Part shown: positions 1 through 8,447 of the stretch, piece by piece | How positions within the stretch are numbered: the stretch's first letter is position 1 | Layout: every line of letters begins with the position of its first letter | Source: Chitinimonas sp036961565 | Lineage (GTDB): Bacteria; Pseudomonadota; Gammaproteobacteria; Burkholderiales; Chitinimonadaceae | DNA: 64,000 bases | Assembly: GCF_036961565.1 (NCBI RefSeq) | Contig: NZ_JBAMDD010000009.1 | Location: 124,001-188,000, forward strand | Direction: 5' to 3' | Notes under the pieces: model-generated | What the model saw: the letters and a program-made list of their open reading frames with translations, nothing else | Told to the model about the DNA's origin: nothing | Database searches by the model: none | Made by a program: the position numbers and the translations under genes

Positions 1-1
1 C

Positions 2-115
2 ATATACGGCGCGCACAGCCTGTTGGCTGCCGCTGGTGCGGCACTGGACCAGGCAAGAATCGATGGGCGCAACCGCGTGGCGGTAGCCCTCAGCACACCG
101 CCTGATCTGGGCTAA
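2..115 (+). CDS. C-terminal tail of a GGDEF (diguanylate cyclase) protein, partial
   Basis: Only the last 37 codons are in the window; the gene enters from the left edge and stops with TAA. The readable tail includes LDQARIDGRNRVAV, which matches the end of GGDEF domains, where a conserved Lys/Arg-x-x-GRN-x-V segment closes the fold. Such proteins make cyclic di-GMP from GTP. The catalytic GGDEF motif lies outside the window, so activity and N-terminal sensor domains cannot be judged. The gene is convergent with pyruvate kinase, whose stop lies about 20 bp away on the other strand. Confidence 0.6.
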   Translation: MYGAHSLLAAAGAALDQARIDGRNRVAVALSTPPDLG

Positions 116-133
116 GCGCCGCTGCCGCTCAGA

Positions 134-1555
134 TCAGCGTTGCGCCACCCTGACGATCTTCATGGTATTGGTACTACCCATCAATCCCACCGTATCGCCC
201 ACTGTGACCACGATCAGGTCACCAGGCTGAACCAGGCCTTGCTCCAGCAGCTTGAGTTCAGCCGACACCAGCAACGATTTCTGGTCGCAATCGTGCGCCA
301 GCATCATGGGATAGACATCGCGGAACAGACTCAGGCGCCGATAGGTGGCGATTTCCGGAGTCATGGCATAGATAGGCACACCGCAGTTCACCCGGCTGGT
401 CCAGAGTGCGGTCGCCCCTGTCTGCGTCAATGCCACGATGGCCTTGACCTTGAGATGGGTAGCGGTAAACAGGGCCGCCATGGCGATGGACTGATCGACC
501 CGGATGAATTCACGATTCAGGAAGTCGCGGTCCAACTGATAGTCCGAGGACTTCTCTGCCTCCAGGCAAACCCGCGCCATCGCTTCCACCGTCTCGATGG
601 GGTATTTGCCCGCCGCCGTTTCGGCCGACAGCATCACGGCATCGGTACCATCCAGCACCGCATTGGCCACATCGCTCACCTCGGCACGGGTGGGCACCGG
701 GCTGGAGATCATCGATTCCATCATCTGTGTCGCGGTAATGGTCAGCTTGTTCTTTTCCCGTGCCAGACGAATCATGCGTTTTTGCAGGGCAGGTACGGCT
801 GCATCGCCGACCTCCACCGCCAGGTCACCCCGGGCCACCATGATGGCATCCGAGCTTTCGACCAGCTCGTCGAGATTGGCAATGGCCTCGGTGCGCTCAA
901 TCTTGGCCACCACCTGAGCACGGCTGCCTGCAGCCTGTATCAGGGTACGGGCCATATACATGTCGGCGCTGCTCTTGGGAAAGGACACGGCCACATAGTC
1001 AGCCTCCAGCTTGGCGGCAACCTTGATGTCCTCCATATCCTTGGCGGTCAGGGCCGGCGCAGAAAGCCCGCCGCCTTGCCGGTTGATGCCCTTGTTGTTG
1101 CTCAGCACGCCCCCTACCCGCACACGGGTATGAATGGCGCTGCCCTGCACGCTCTCCACATCCAGCACCAGGCGGCCATCATCAAGTAGCAGCACATTGC
1201 CAGGGCTGACATCGCGTGGCAGCTCCTTGTAATCCAGCCCGACCCGCTCGTTATTGCCCAGCTCGCATGCCGAATCCAGGATAAACAACTGGCCCGGTTC
1301 CAGCGTGATCTTGTTCTTCTCGAACTTGCCTACCCGTATCTTGGGGCCTTGCAAGTCCACCATGATGGCGACCGGCAAATTCAGCTTCTCAGCTGCCGCC
1401 CGCACCATCTCGGCACGACCGATATGGTCCTCAGGCTTGCCGTGTGAAAAATTCAAACGAACGACATTGACACCCGCTGCGATCAAGCGGGTAAGCACCT
1501 CAGGGTCGCTGGTGGCGGGGCCTAGCGTGGCAACTATCTTGGTACTGCGCTGCAT
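134..1555 (-). CDS. pyk: Pyruvate kinase
   Basis: Converts phosphoenolpyruvate and ADP to pyruvate and ATP, the last step of glycolysis and Entner-Doudoroff catabolism, in the cytosol. The 473-aa protein has the family's N-terminal STKIVATLGPA segment, the KIERTEA active-site lysine motif, MVARGDLAVE, TATQMMESM and the DAVMLSAETAAGKYP loop, then a C-terminal alpha/beta regulatory domain. The frame is open 20 codons further upstream, but the start at 1555 is chosen because GAGGAG sits 9 nt before that ATG and because homologues begin just before the STKIV segment. A HexR-like palindrome lies about 90 bp upstream. Length is normal for the family. Confidence 0.96.
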   Translation of the reverse strand: MQRSTKIVATLGPATSDPEVLTRLIAAGVNVVRLNFSHGKPEDHIGRAEMVRAAAEKLNLPVAIMVDLQGPKIRVGKFEKNKITLEPGQLFILDSACELGNNERVGLDYKELPRDVSPGNVLLLDDGRLVLDVESVQGSAIHTRVRVGGVLSNNKGINRQGGGLSAPALTAKDMEDIKVAAKLEADYVAVSFPKSSADMYMARTLIQAAGSRAQVVAKIERTEAIANLDELVESSDAIMVARGDLAVEVGDAAVPALQKRMIRLAREKNKLTITATQMMESMISSPVPTRAEVSDVANAVLDGTDAVMLSAETAAGKYPIETVEAMARVCLEAEKSSDYQLDRDFLNREFIRVDQSIAMAALFTATHLKVKAIVALTQTGATALWTSRVNCGVPIYAMTPEIATYRRLSLFRDVYPMMLAHDCDQKSLLVSAELKLLEQGLVQPGDLIVVTVGDTVGLMGSTNTMKIVRVAQR

Positions 1556-1644
1556 GCGGTAGCACTCCTCGGCTTGGGTGGGTGTTCCGTACACCGCCAG
1601 GGTTTTCGGCGGCATTCCGGCAACCGGCTGATACCGGTCTCTTA

Positions 1645-1659
1645 TGTAGTAATTCTACA
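1645..1659. promoter_or_regulatory. Candidate HexR operator upstream of pyk
   Basis: TGTAGTAATTCTACA is a perfect 5-bp inverted repeat (TGTAG/CTACA) around an AT core, in the region upstream of pyk. It fits 14 of 15 positions of the HexR consensus TGTARTWWWAYTACA. HexR is an RpiR-family regulator that responds to KDPG and controls Entner-Doudoroff and glycolytic genes, including pyk, in Proteobacteria. The position, about 90 bp before the pyk start, suits repression at the promoter. No hexR gene is in the window, so the assignment rests on motif and context. Confidence 0.6.
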
Positions 1660-1794
1660 AGCCGATTGCGATGTAATCCCGACTATCTGACTACGCCCTA
1701 GCTATCACGACATCTTTATCGCTTTTCGCCCACAGCGGCTACCGCCGGCAAGCCCATGCAGCATGGGCAAGGCAAGCAACAGGTCAGCCCGGTG

Positions 1795-2283
1795 TTATGC
1801 TTCGCCAAGCCCTTGCCTGCGTGCCTTGGCTGCAGCCCGCCGCTCGGCAAAGAAATCCTTGAGCAATTGCCCGGCTTCCTCCGCCATGACACCGCCCTCC
1901 ACCATGGTGTGGTGATTTAACTGTGCGTAGCCAAACAGGTCCAGCACGCTGCCAGCCGCCCCGGTCTTGGGGTCGGGCGCGGCATAGACTACCCGCGCAA
2001 GACGGGCGTGCATCATGGCGCCGGCGCACATGGCACAGGGCTCCAGCGTCACATAGAGTTCACAGCCCGGCAGGCGGTAATTACCCAACAGGGCGGCAGC
2101 GGCACGCAAGGCGCGCATTTCGGCATGGGCAGAGGGATCGTGCAGGCCTATGGGCGCATTGCTGCCCCTGGCTATGACCACGCCGTCCTTCACCAGCACC
2201 GCCCCTACAGGCACCTCACCGGCCGCCCGGGCCAACTCGGCCTCCTGTAGGGCCAGTCGCATAAAGTGTTGGGCATCGCTCAT
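1795..2283 (-). CDS. tadA: tRNA-specific adenosine deaminase TadA
   Basis: Deaminates adenosine 34 to inosine in the anticodon of tRNA-Arg(ACG), an essential wobble modification. The 162-aa protein carries the zinc deaminase signature: HAE at residues 53-55 (zinc ligand His and catalytic Glu) and PCAMC with zinc cysteines at 83 and 86. The following segment, AGAMMHARLARVVYAAPDPKTGAAGS, is cut here to AGAMMHARLARVVY as the TadA-specific part that separates it from cytidine and guanine deaminases. Length is standard. It precedes pyk on the same strand, with about 240 bp between them. Confidence 0.95.
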   Translation of the reverse strand: MSDAQHFMRLALQEAELARAAGEVPVGAVLVKDGVVIARGSNAPIGLHDPSAHAEMRALRAAAALLGNYRLPGCELYVTLEPCAMCAGAMMHARLARVVYAAPDPKTGAAGSVLDLFGYAQLNHHTMVEGGVMAEEAGQLLKDFFAERRAAAKARRQGLGEA

Positions 2284-2352
2284 GGCTTGCTAGGTTCATG
2301 TGGGCAGCAAAAGAGGCGGCGAAGTTAACCCGATTCCCGCACTGCCCGCCAG

Positions 2353-3351
2353 CTATTTGTTGGCTGCCAGGGCCCGTTCAAATGCGGTGGACTGTATCAG
2401 GCTACGGGCTTCCGGCTCGGTTTGTATCAACCTCGCCTCGCGCATGAAGCGAAGCACGGCACGCACATGGTATTCCAACCCACCCAGGTCGCCATGGCGC
2501 TTGGCAGCTTCTGCCGCATTGGGAAACTTGATGCTGGCCAGGCCCGCCATCATGCTGGTATCGCCCTCGGCGACAAAGCCCTTGAACAGGCCAGCATTCA
2601 AAGATGACTTGAAATCGGCAAAGCGGGTGCCGCCACTGCGTACCCAGCTCACCCCCTTGAGCCATCCCCGATAGAACCGCACCCATTGCTCGTCCGGTAT
2701 GCTGGCAATAGCTTGCTTGTTGGCGGCAAATCCCTCGGTCACGATGCCGGCATAGGTTGCGCTATCGGCCGGTATCGATGCGCCCACGGTGCGGTAGATA
2801 AACATGGCTTGCGGGTCGGGCAACACGCTGAGCGATATCTGGCCCTTGGCAAAGGCGGCAGCCAACTTCTCGGGACTGGCCTCCATCAATCTGTAGTCGC
2901 TCAGTTGCCGACCATTGGCACTGAGATAACGCGCCAGCAGGAACAGCTGTCCAACCTGCTTGTCGCCTACGCCCAGTATCTGGCCATTGAGTTTGGTGAC
3001 ATCGGCGCCGGCCTTCAGCAGTATCTTCACGCTGCCGTTGGAGGTATGGGTTTCTGCCGTCAGCTTGATCGGTGCGCCTTCCATCTGGGCACCCACGAAA
3101 TTCGCGGTCAGGTCGCCGGCAATATCCACCTCGCCATCCCCAAGCGCCTTCAGCAGCGTACGGCTCTCGGTGAAGGGCACCAGCTGTACCTGCACCCCCA
3201 ACTCCTTCCAGTAGCCTTTCTCCTCTGCCACATTGAGCGGGGCAAAGCCCAGGTTGGGTAGATAGCCTACCTTGATCGGTGCAGCGTGCGTCAGCAGCGC
3301 CAGCGAGGAAAGAACGGCGGCGAACGCCCCGCGCTTGATAGTAGCCCACAT
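2353..3351 (-). CDS. Periplasmic ABC substrate-binding protein, nitrate/sulfonate/taurine (SsuA/TauA-like) family
   Basis: A secreted binding protein of about 332 aa. It opens with a typical Sec signal peptide (MWATIKRGAFAAVLSSLALLTHA, shown here only as its first part MWATIKRGAFAAVLSS), cut after THA. The mature protein begins IKVGYLPNLGFAPLNVAEEK, the classic opening of NMT1/SsuA-type receptors, followed by a GEVDIAG segment. The start at 3351 is preferred over the ORF limit at 3408 because the signal peptide begins there and AGAGG lies upstream. No permease or ATPase gene is next to it, so it is an orphan receptor; the ligand cannot be predicted. Confidence 0.8.
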   Translation of the reverse strand: MWATIKRGAFAAVLSSLALLTHAAPIKVGYLPNLGFAPLNVAEEKGYWKELGVQVQLVPFTESRTLLKALGDGEVDIAGDLTANFVGAQMEGAPIKLTAETHTSNGSVKILLKAGADVTKLNGQILGVGDKQVGQLFLLARYLSANGRQLSDYRLMEASPEKLAAAFAKGQISLSVLPDPQAMFIYRTVGASIPADSATYAGIVTEGFAANKQAIASIPDEQWVRFYRGWLKGVSWVRSGGTRFADFKSSLNAGLFKGFVAEGDTSMMAGLASIKFPNAAEAAKRHGDLGGLEYHVRAVLRFMREARLIQTEPEARSLIQSTAFERALAANK

Positions 3352-3557
3352 ACGTTTGCATCCCTCTGGCACACCCCGTGGTCGGAGCTTTGTTCTAATT
3401 GCAGTCAACAGCCGATGCTGACGGCATTAAGCTTAACCAAATTGGTGATGTTGTAGATGCGGGATTACAGCGATGTGACTTTTATCCCTACACCAAGCGC
3501 TTAGTTGGCAACACTTTCATGCCAAATACAGGGCAAATACCCGAACTAAATATGCAA

Positions 3558-5216
3558 TCAGGCTATACCCAGCAACTCTGCGGCATGCTTGCGGGTGGTA
3601 TCAGTAATGTCCACCCCTCCCAGCATGCGGGCGATCTCTTCTATCCGCCCGGCATCGTCCAGCCTGGCAATGCGGCTGAGCACCGTCTCGGCGGTCTGCA
3701 CCTTGCTGACCTGTAACTGCTGGTCACCGCTGGCGGCAACCTGCGGCAGATGGGTAATGCACAGCACCTGGTGACGCTTGCCCAGCGTCTTGAGCAGCTT
3801 GCCCACTATCTCCGCCACGCGCCCGCCTATGCCCACGTCCACTTCGTCAAATATCAAGGTCGGCACCTCGGCCACCTGGCTGGTGACCACCTGCAAGGCC
3901 AGGCTGATACGTGACAGCTCGCCGCCCGATGCCACTTTGGCCAGCGAGCGTGCGGGCGCACTGGCGTGCGGCGCCACCTGGAACTCCACTTGTTCCAGGC
4001 CATAGGCCGCAGCAATTTCACCGGGTATCAAGGCAATCTCGAAGCGGCTACCGGCCATGGCCATGGTCTGCATCTCGGCACTGACAGCCTTGCCCAGCTT
4101 CTCGGCTGTGGCGCCGCGCGCCTTGCTCAGCTGCGCGGCAGGCTTGCGGTAGGCCGCCTCGGCCTTCTGCACCGCTGCCGTCAATGCTTCCATCCCCTCA
4201 TCGCCGCCCAGCTCGGCCAGACGGGCACGCCAGCCGGCCAGCTTGCCCGCCAGTTGCTCAGGCTCGATACGGTACTTGCGCGCCAAGCGGTAGATATCGT
4301 CCATGCGCCTTTCCACCTCGACCAGCCTGCTGGGGTCCAACTCCACCTTGTCGGCGTAGTGCCGCAAGGCATGTACTGCCTCAGACAAGTTGGCATCGGC
4401 CGTCGCCAGCAACTCCACCGCCTCATTCAGGCCGGGGTCCAGGCTGGCCAGATCGGCCAGGCGCGACTGCACACCCGCCAGCAATGACTGCGCATTGACC
4501 TCCCCATCCGCCAGCGTCTCCAGCGCGCTCTGGCCGCCTTCGATCAGGCTGGCCGCATGGCTCAACCGGCTATGCTCGCTCTGCAGCTCCTGCCACTCAC
4601 CAGCCGTCATGTTCAGGGTGGCAATCTCCTCGATCTGCCACTGCAAACGCTCGCGCTCGGCAGCGTATTCACCAGCATGCTTGCTGGCCTCATTGAGTTT
4701 TTCCTCAGCCTTCTTCCAGGCCACGAACGCCTGCCGCACGCTACGTGCCAACTCAGTCTGGCCGGCAAAGGCATCCAGCAACCCACGTTGCGATTCTGCC
4801 CGCATCAGCGACTGGTGGGCGTGCTGGCCGTGGATATCCACCAGGAACTCCCCCACCTCCTTGAGCTGGGCCAAGGTCGCTGGCTGACCATTGATAAAGG
4901 CACGCGAACGGCCGGTCGCGTCTATGGTACGGCGCAACAATAGGCTGTTCTCATCGCCTTCCAGCTCGTAGTCCTTGAGTATCTGGGCCAGTTCGTCATG
5001 TCCCTGGATATCGAACTGGGCCGACAGGTCCGCCTTGTCCGTGCCATGCCTGACCACGCCGGTATCTGCCCGCGCACCCAGCAACAGCGACAAGGCATCG
5101 ATCAGGATGGATTTACCGGCCCCCGTCTCACCCGTCAGCACCGTAAAGCCATGGCTAAAGGTCAGCTCGAGTTCATCAACGATCACGAAATCGCGTAGGT
5201 GGAGTGTCAGCAGCAT
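3558..5216 (-). CDS. recN: DNA repair protein RecN
   Basis: An SMC-like ATPase that acts in double-strand break repair. The 552-aa protein has the Walker A motif GETGAGKS at residues 29-36 and a long central helical region with many Glu, Gln, Ala and Leu (the coiled-coil arms). The C-terminal part holds the ABC signature region (SGGELSRISLAL) and Walker B (TLIFDEVDVGIGG). Full length for the family. Its start (MLLTLHLRDFVIVDEL) is the usual RecN N-terminus. It lies about 70 bp downstream of nadK on the same strand, a common pairing in Proteobacteria. Confidence 0.96.
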   Translation of the reverse strand: MLLTLHLRDFVIVDELELTFSHGFTVLTGETGAGKSILIDALSLLLGARADTGVVRHGTDKADLSAQFDIQGHDELAQILKDYELEGDENSLLLRRTIDATGRSRAFINGQPATLAQLKEVGEFLVDIHGQHAHQSLMRAESQRGLLDAFAGQTELARSVRQAFVAWKKAEEKLNEASKHAGEYAAERERLQWQIEEIATLNMTAGEWQELQSEHSRLSHAASLIEGGQSALETLADGEVNAQSLLAGVQSRLADLASLDPGLNEAVELLATADANLSEAVHALRHYADKVELDPSRLVEVERRMDDIYRLARKYRIEPEQLAGKLAGWRARLAELGGDEGMEALTAAVQKAEAAYRKPAAQLSKARGATAEKLGKAVSAEMQTMAMAGSRFEIALIPGEIAAAYGLEQVEFQVAPHASAPARSLAKVASGGELSRISLALQVVTSQVAEVPTLIFDEVDVGIGGRVAEIVGKLLKTLGKRHQVLCITHLPQVAASGDQQLQVSKVQTAETVLSRIARLDDAGRIEEIARMLGGVDITDTTRKHAAELLGIA

Positions 5217-5284
5217 GGTTTAGGCACACAAAGATAGAGCCCGGCACCGCAGCTAACCGCAATGCGGGCAGGCAAAATGGCGAA

Positions 5285-6163
5285 TCAGAACAGGCGCTCG
5301 CCCCAGTGCAGCTTGTGGCGCAGCATGTCGTAGTAGTTGTACCCCACAGGGTGCAGGATGCGTAGCGAGTTGCGGTAGCGCTTGATGGTCACCCTGTCCA
5401 TTTCGCGCAGGTCAAAATGTGAATGCCCGTCAAAGTGCACCTTCACCTCGGACCCACGCGTCAGCATGAACTCCACGGTAGACGCATCGTTGACCGCGAT
5501 AGGCCGTGCTGTCATGGTTTGCGGGCAGATAGGCACCAGGGCAATGGCCGGCACCGTGGGATGCAATATGGGCCCACCCGACGCCAAGGCATAAGCCGTG
5601 GAGCCTGTCGGCGTACTGACGATCAGGCCATCCGAGCGCTGGCTGTAAACAAACTGGTCGTCGATAAAAATCTCGAACTCGATCATGGCGCCCAGCGAAC
5701 CCCGGCTGAACACCACATCGTTGAAGGCCAGGGCGGCATGCACCTCGCGCTCGTCGCGTATCACCTTGGCGGAGAGCAGCATGCGCTCTTCCGGCACAAA
5801 GTCGCCGTCCAGTATGCGGGGGATGATGGTTTCGATGTCATCCACACCCACATCCGTCATAAAGCCCAAGCGCCCCTGGTTGATGCCGACCAGGGGAATG
5901 CGATAAGGCGCCACCAGCCGCGCAATCGACAGCATGGTGCCGTCGCCACCCAGCACGATGACCAGATCAGCCACCTTGCCTATCTGCTCGGGCGGCACCA
6001 CCAGGGTATCGGGAATGGGGTGCTCGGCCGCCGTATCGGCATCCAGCACGATGCTGGCACAGTCGTGCTGGCGCAGCAGGGCAGCGAGGCGGCGCAAGGG
6101 CTCGCCGATATTGGGGCTGTTGCGCCTCGCCACCAGGGCGATCTTCTTGAAGAGCGTACTCAT
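5285..6163 (-). CDS. nadK: NAD kinase
   Basis: Phosphorylates NAD to NADP in the cytosol. The 292-aa protein shows the GGDGT signature at residues 72-76, the GINQGRLGFMTD loop and the SGGPILHP segment after STPTGSTAYALA, all diagnostic of the ATP-NAD kinase family. Length matches bacterial NadK. No strong Shine-Dalgarno sequence precedes the ATG, but the reading begins exactly where homologues do. It is followed by recN, an arrangement widely conserved in beta- and gammaproteobacteria. Confidence 0.95.
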   Translation of the reverse strand: MSTLFKKIALVARRNSPNIGEPLRRLAALLRQHDCASIVLDADTAAEHPIPDTLVVPPEQIGKVADLVIVLGGDGTMLSIARLVAPYRIPLVGINQGRLGFMTDVGVDDIETIIPRILDGDFVPEERMLLSAKVIRDEREVHAALAFNDVVFSRGSLGAMIEFEIFIDDQFVYSQRSDGLIVSTPTGSTAYALASGGPILHPTVPAIALVPICPQTMTARPIAVNDASTVEFMLTRGSEVKVHFDGHSHFDLREMDRVTIKRYRNSLRILHPVGYNYYDMLRHKLHWGERLF

Positions 6164-6245
6164 GGGAAGGATTTAACCATAAGGCCAGCGCCTTGGGTTA
6201 GCGCCGCTTGCTTGCATCTTGCTGACGACAGGCCAGCACACCTAT

Positions 6246-8228
6246 TTAGCGGCCTGCAGCCAGCGCCAGGGCAATGAAATCGCGTGGCACGCTGGTGCGT
6301 GGCACCCTGCCGACAAACCAGCGCCGTACATCGTCTTCCAGCCCTATACCGTGCATGTAGTTGTACAGGGCCTTGTTCAAAGCCTCGCCCAGGCTGTTAT
6401 GGTCTACGCCGGTAGGGTCGTGGAAGCCCACATCGTTCTTGGCAAAGCTGATCTCGGGCAAAGGCAGCAGCGTCACCCCGTATTCTTCCGGGTTCTTGCC
6501 TACCGGCGAATGCACGGTGCAGACAAAGCGATGGAAGAAGCCAGACTGGATGCAACCTGCCGCAAACAGCTGCCGCACATACTCAAGCGCATCGACCGTA
6601 TCGTGCACCGTCTGCGTAGGAAAGCCATACATCAGATAGGCATGTACCAGGATGCCGGCCTCGGTAAAACCATGGGTAACCCGCGCTACCTGGTCTACCG
6701 ACACACCTTTTTTCATCAGCTTGAGCAAACGATCCGACGCAACTTCCAGGCCTCCGGAAATAGCGATACAGCCACTATCGGCCAGCAGCTGGCACAGATC
6801 CGGCGTAAACGACTTCTCGAACCGAATATTACCCCACCAGGAGATGGCAACATTGCGTCGCAGCAACTCCTCCGCCAGGGCGCGCAGCATCTTTGGGGGG
6901 GCGGCCTCATCGACGAAATGAAAGCCCGTCTGGCCTGTCTCGGCAATGATGGCCTCTATCCTGTCTACCAGGGTGGTGGCGGAGGCCGTCTCATAGCGAG
7001 AGATGTAATCCAGGCTCACATCGCAGAAACTGCATTTCTTCCAGTAGCAGCCATGGGCTACCGTCAACTTGTTCCAACGCCCGTCCGACCATAGCCGGTG
7101 CATGGGGTTGAGCATGTCGAGCAGGGAGAGATAGTGGTCCAGCGGTAGGCCGTCCCAGGTCGGCGTGCCTATCTGCTCGAACGGCACATCCGCTTCCATG
7201 AAGTTGATATAGCGCACCTTGCCCGACTCAGCATCGCGCACATAGGTACGCACCAAGCGTTGCTGCGAGCGTTTGCCCTTGAGGTGGTCCAGCAAGGCCA
7301 GCAAAGGCCGCTCGCCTGCGTCCAGCATCACATAATCAAAGTAATCAAACACCCGCGCCTCGGTCAGCTCGCGCAGCTCGGTGTTGACGAAGCCGCCGCC
7401 CAGCAGAGTCACGATCTGCGGGTGGCGGGCCTTGATGGTCTGGGCAATACGGAAGGCCGCATACACGGCGCCAGGAAACGGTACCGACAGCAACACCACC
7501 TGCGGCACCTCACGCTCGATGGCAGCCAGCGTCAATTCGGCCAGCAGGTCGTCGACCAGGTTAAGCGGTGCGGCCAGGGCCTGGGCCAGAGGCTCGAAAG
7601 TAGGCTGCGCCTGCGCCAGCGACTCGGCATAGCGGACAAACTCGAAGCGCTCATCCACCGCGTCGCGCAGCACATCGGCCAGGTCATTCAGATAGAGCGT
7701 AGCCAGGTGGCGGGCACGATCCTGCATGCCCAAGGCCCCAAAAGCCCAGGCCAGCGGGTCGCCGCCCTCTGGATCATCCGGGTCTACATAGACATCCAGC
7801 GCGTCGAATCGCGGCCCTTCCGGCAAAAAGCGCCGGCTGCAGATGCGATGGGCGACGGTGGAGTCTCGGCCCTGCAGGAAGGCGATCACCGGGCCTACCG
7901 TCCCCTGATACAAATCGAAGTGGGTATCAAAACCCTCGACCAGGGGTGTACGCGCCGACGGCGGCAGCGTTGCAATATGCTCACGCACCCGCGCCAGACC
8001 CTCGGCAGAAAACAGGCGCAGCACCAGGGCCAAGGCCAGATCCTGCTGTACTGCATCCACCCCCTGCGAACGCAGGAAGCCCGTCAGGTAGGCTGTAGAG
8101 GGGTACGGCGTATTCAGCTGCGTCATCGGCGGGATAAGCGACAGCACACGCGGGGATTGCATATCGGCGCTCATGCCGCTGCCCCCAAGGCCCATATACA
8201 GGCCGTCCTGCTGCTGTCTATCCACCAT
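6246..8228 (-). CDS. B12-binding-type radical SAM protein (COG1032-like), function unknown
   Basis: A 660-aa protein. The N-terminal part opens with VLSLIPPMTQLNTPYPSTAY and has a Rossmann-like segment around LLSVPFPG and LLGGGFVNTE (about residues 245-285) that resembles a cobalamin-binding domain, followed by a radical SAM core. The cluster cysteines are C394, C399 and C402 in HGCYWKKCSFCD, so the spacing is CX4CX2C rather than the usual CX3CX2C. GGLEVASDRLLKLMKKGV is the typical later radical SAM segment. The start is uncertain: ATG codons at 8228, 8195 and 8174 are possible, the last preceded by a GGGGG run. The substrate is unknown. The gene lies just upstream of nadK and diverges from mnmC. 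Confidence 0.75.
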   Translation of the reverse strand: MVDRQQQDGLYMGLGGSGMSADMQSPRVLSLIPPMTQLNTPYPSTAYLTGFLRSQGVDAVQQDLALALVLRLFSAEGLARVREHIATLPPSARTPLVEGFDTHFDLYQGTVGPVIAFLQGRDSTVAHRICSRRFLPEGPRFDALDVYVDPDDPEGGDPLAWAFGALGMQDRARHLATLYLNDLADVLRDAVDERFEFVRYAESLAQAQPTFEPLAQALAAPLNLVDDLLAELTLAAIEREVPQVVLLSVPFPGAVYAAFRIAQTIKARHPQIVTLLGGGFVNTELRELTEARVFDYFDYVMLDAGERPLLALLDHLKGKRSQQRLVRTYVRDAESGKVRYINFMEADVPFEQIGTPTWDGLPLDHYLSLLDMLNPMHRLWSDGRWNKLTVAHGCYWKKCSFCDVSLDYISRYETASATTLVDRIEAIIAETGQTGFHFVDEAAPPKMLRALAEELLRRNVAISWWGNIRFEKSFTPDLCQLLADSGCIAISGGLEVASDRLLKLMKKGVSVDQVARVTHGFTEAGILVHAYLMYGFPTQTVHDTVDALEYVRQLFAAGCIQSGFFHRFVCTVHSPVGKNPEEYGVTLLPLPEISFAKNDVGFHDPTGVDHNSLGEALNKALYNYMHGIGLEDDVRRWFVGRVPRTSVPRDFIALALAAGR

Positions 8229-8447
8229 ACTTGCTGCATCTTCATCACCAACTACCTAACAGAACTGCCGCCCCAGACCGGGCTGCCCACCCGTCATTTT
8301 GCCTGATCAGCGCGCCCAGGTGGCGATGGTGCAAGGCTATCGCACCAAGCCCTCACCCCGCGCAGGCCCCAAATCGCTGCAAAAGCGCCGCAGCCATGAT
8401 TGAATACGCTCTTTCGGCACCCCGCGCTATCTCGCCTTCTTCTTCGC

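Noticed and set aside
140..1189. Long plus-strand frame opposite pyk
   Set aside because: A shadow of pyk in the other strand, rich in His, Gln and Arg, typical of antisense frames in GC-rich genes.
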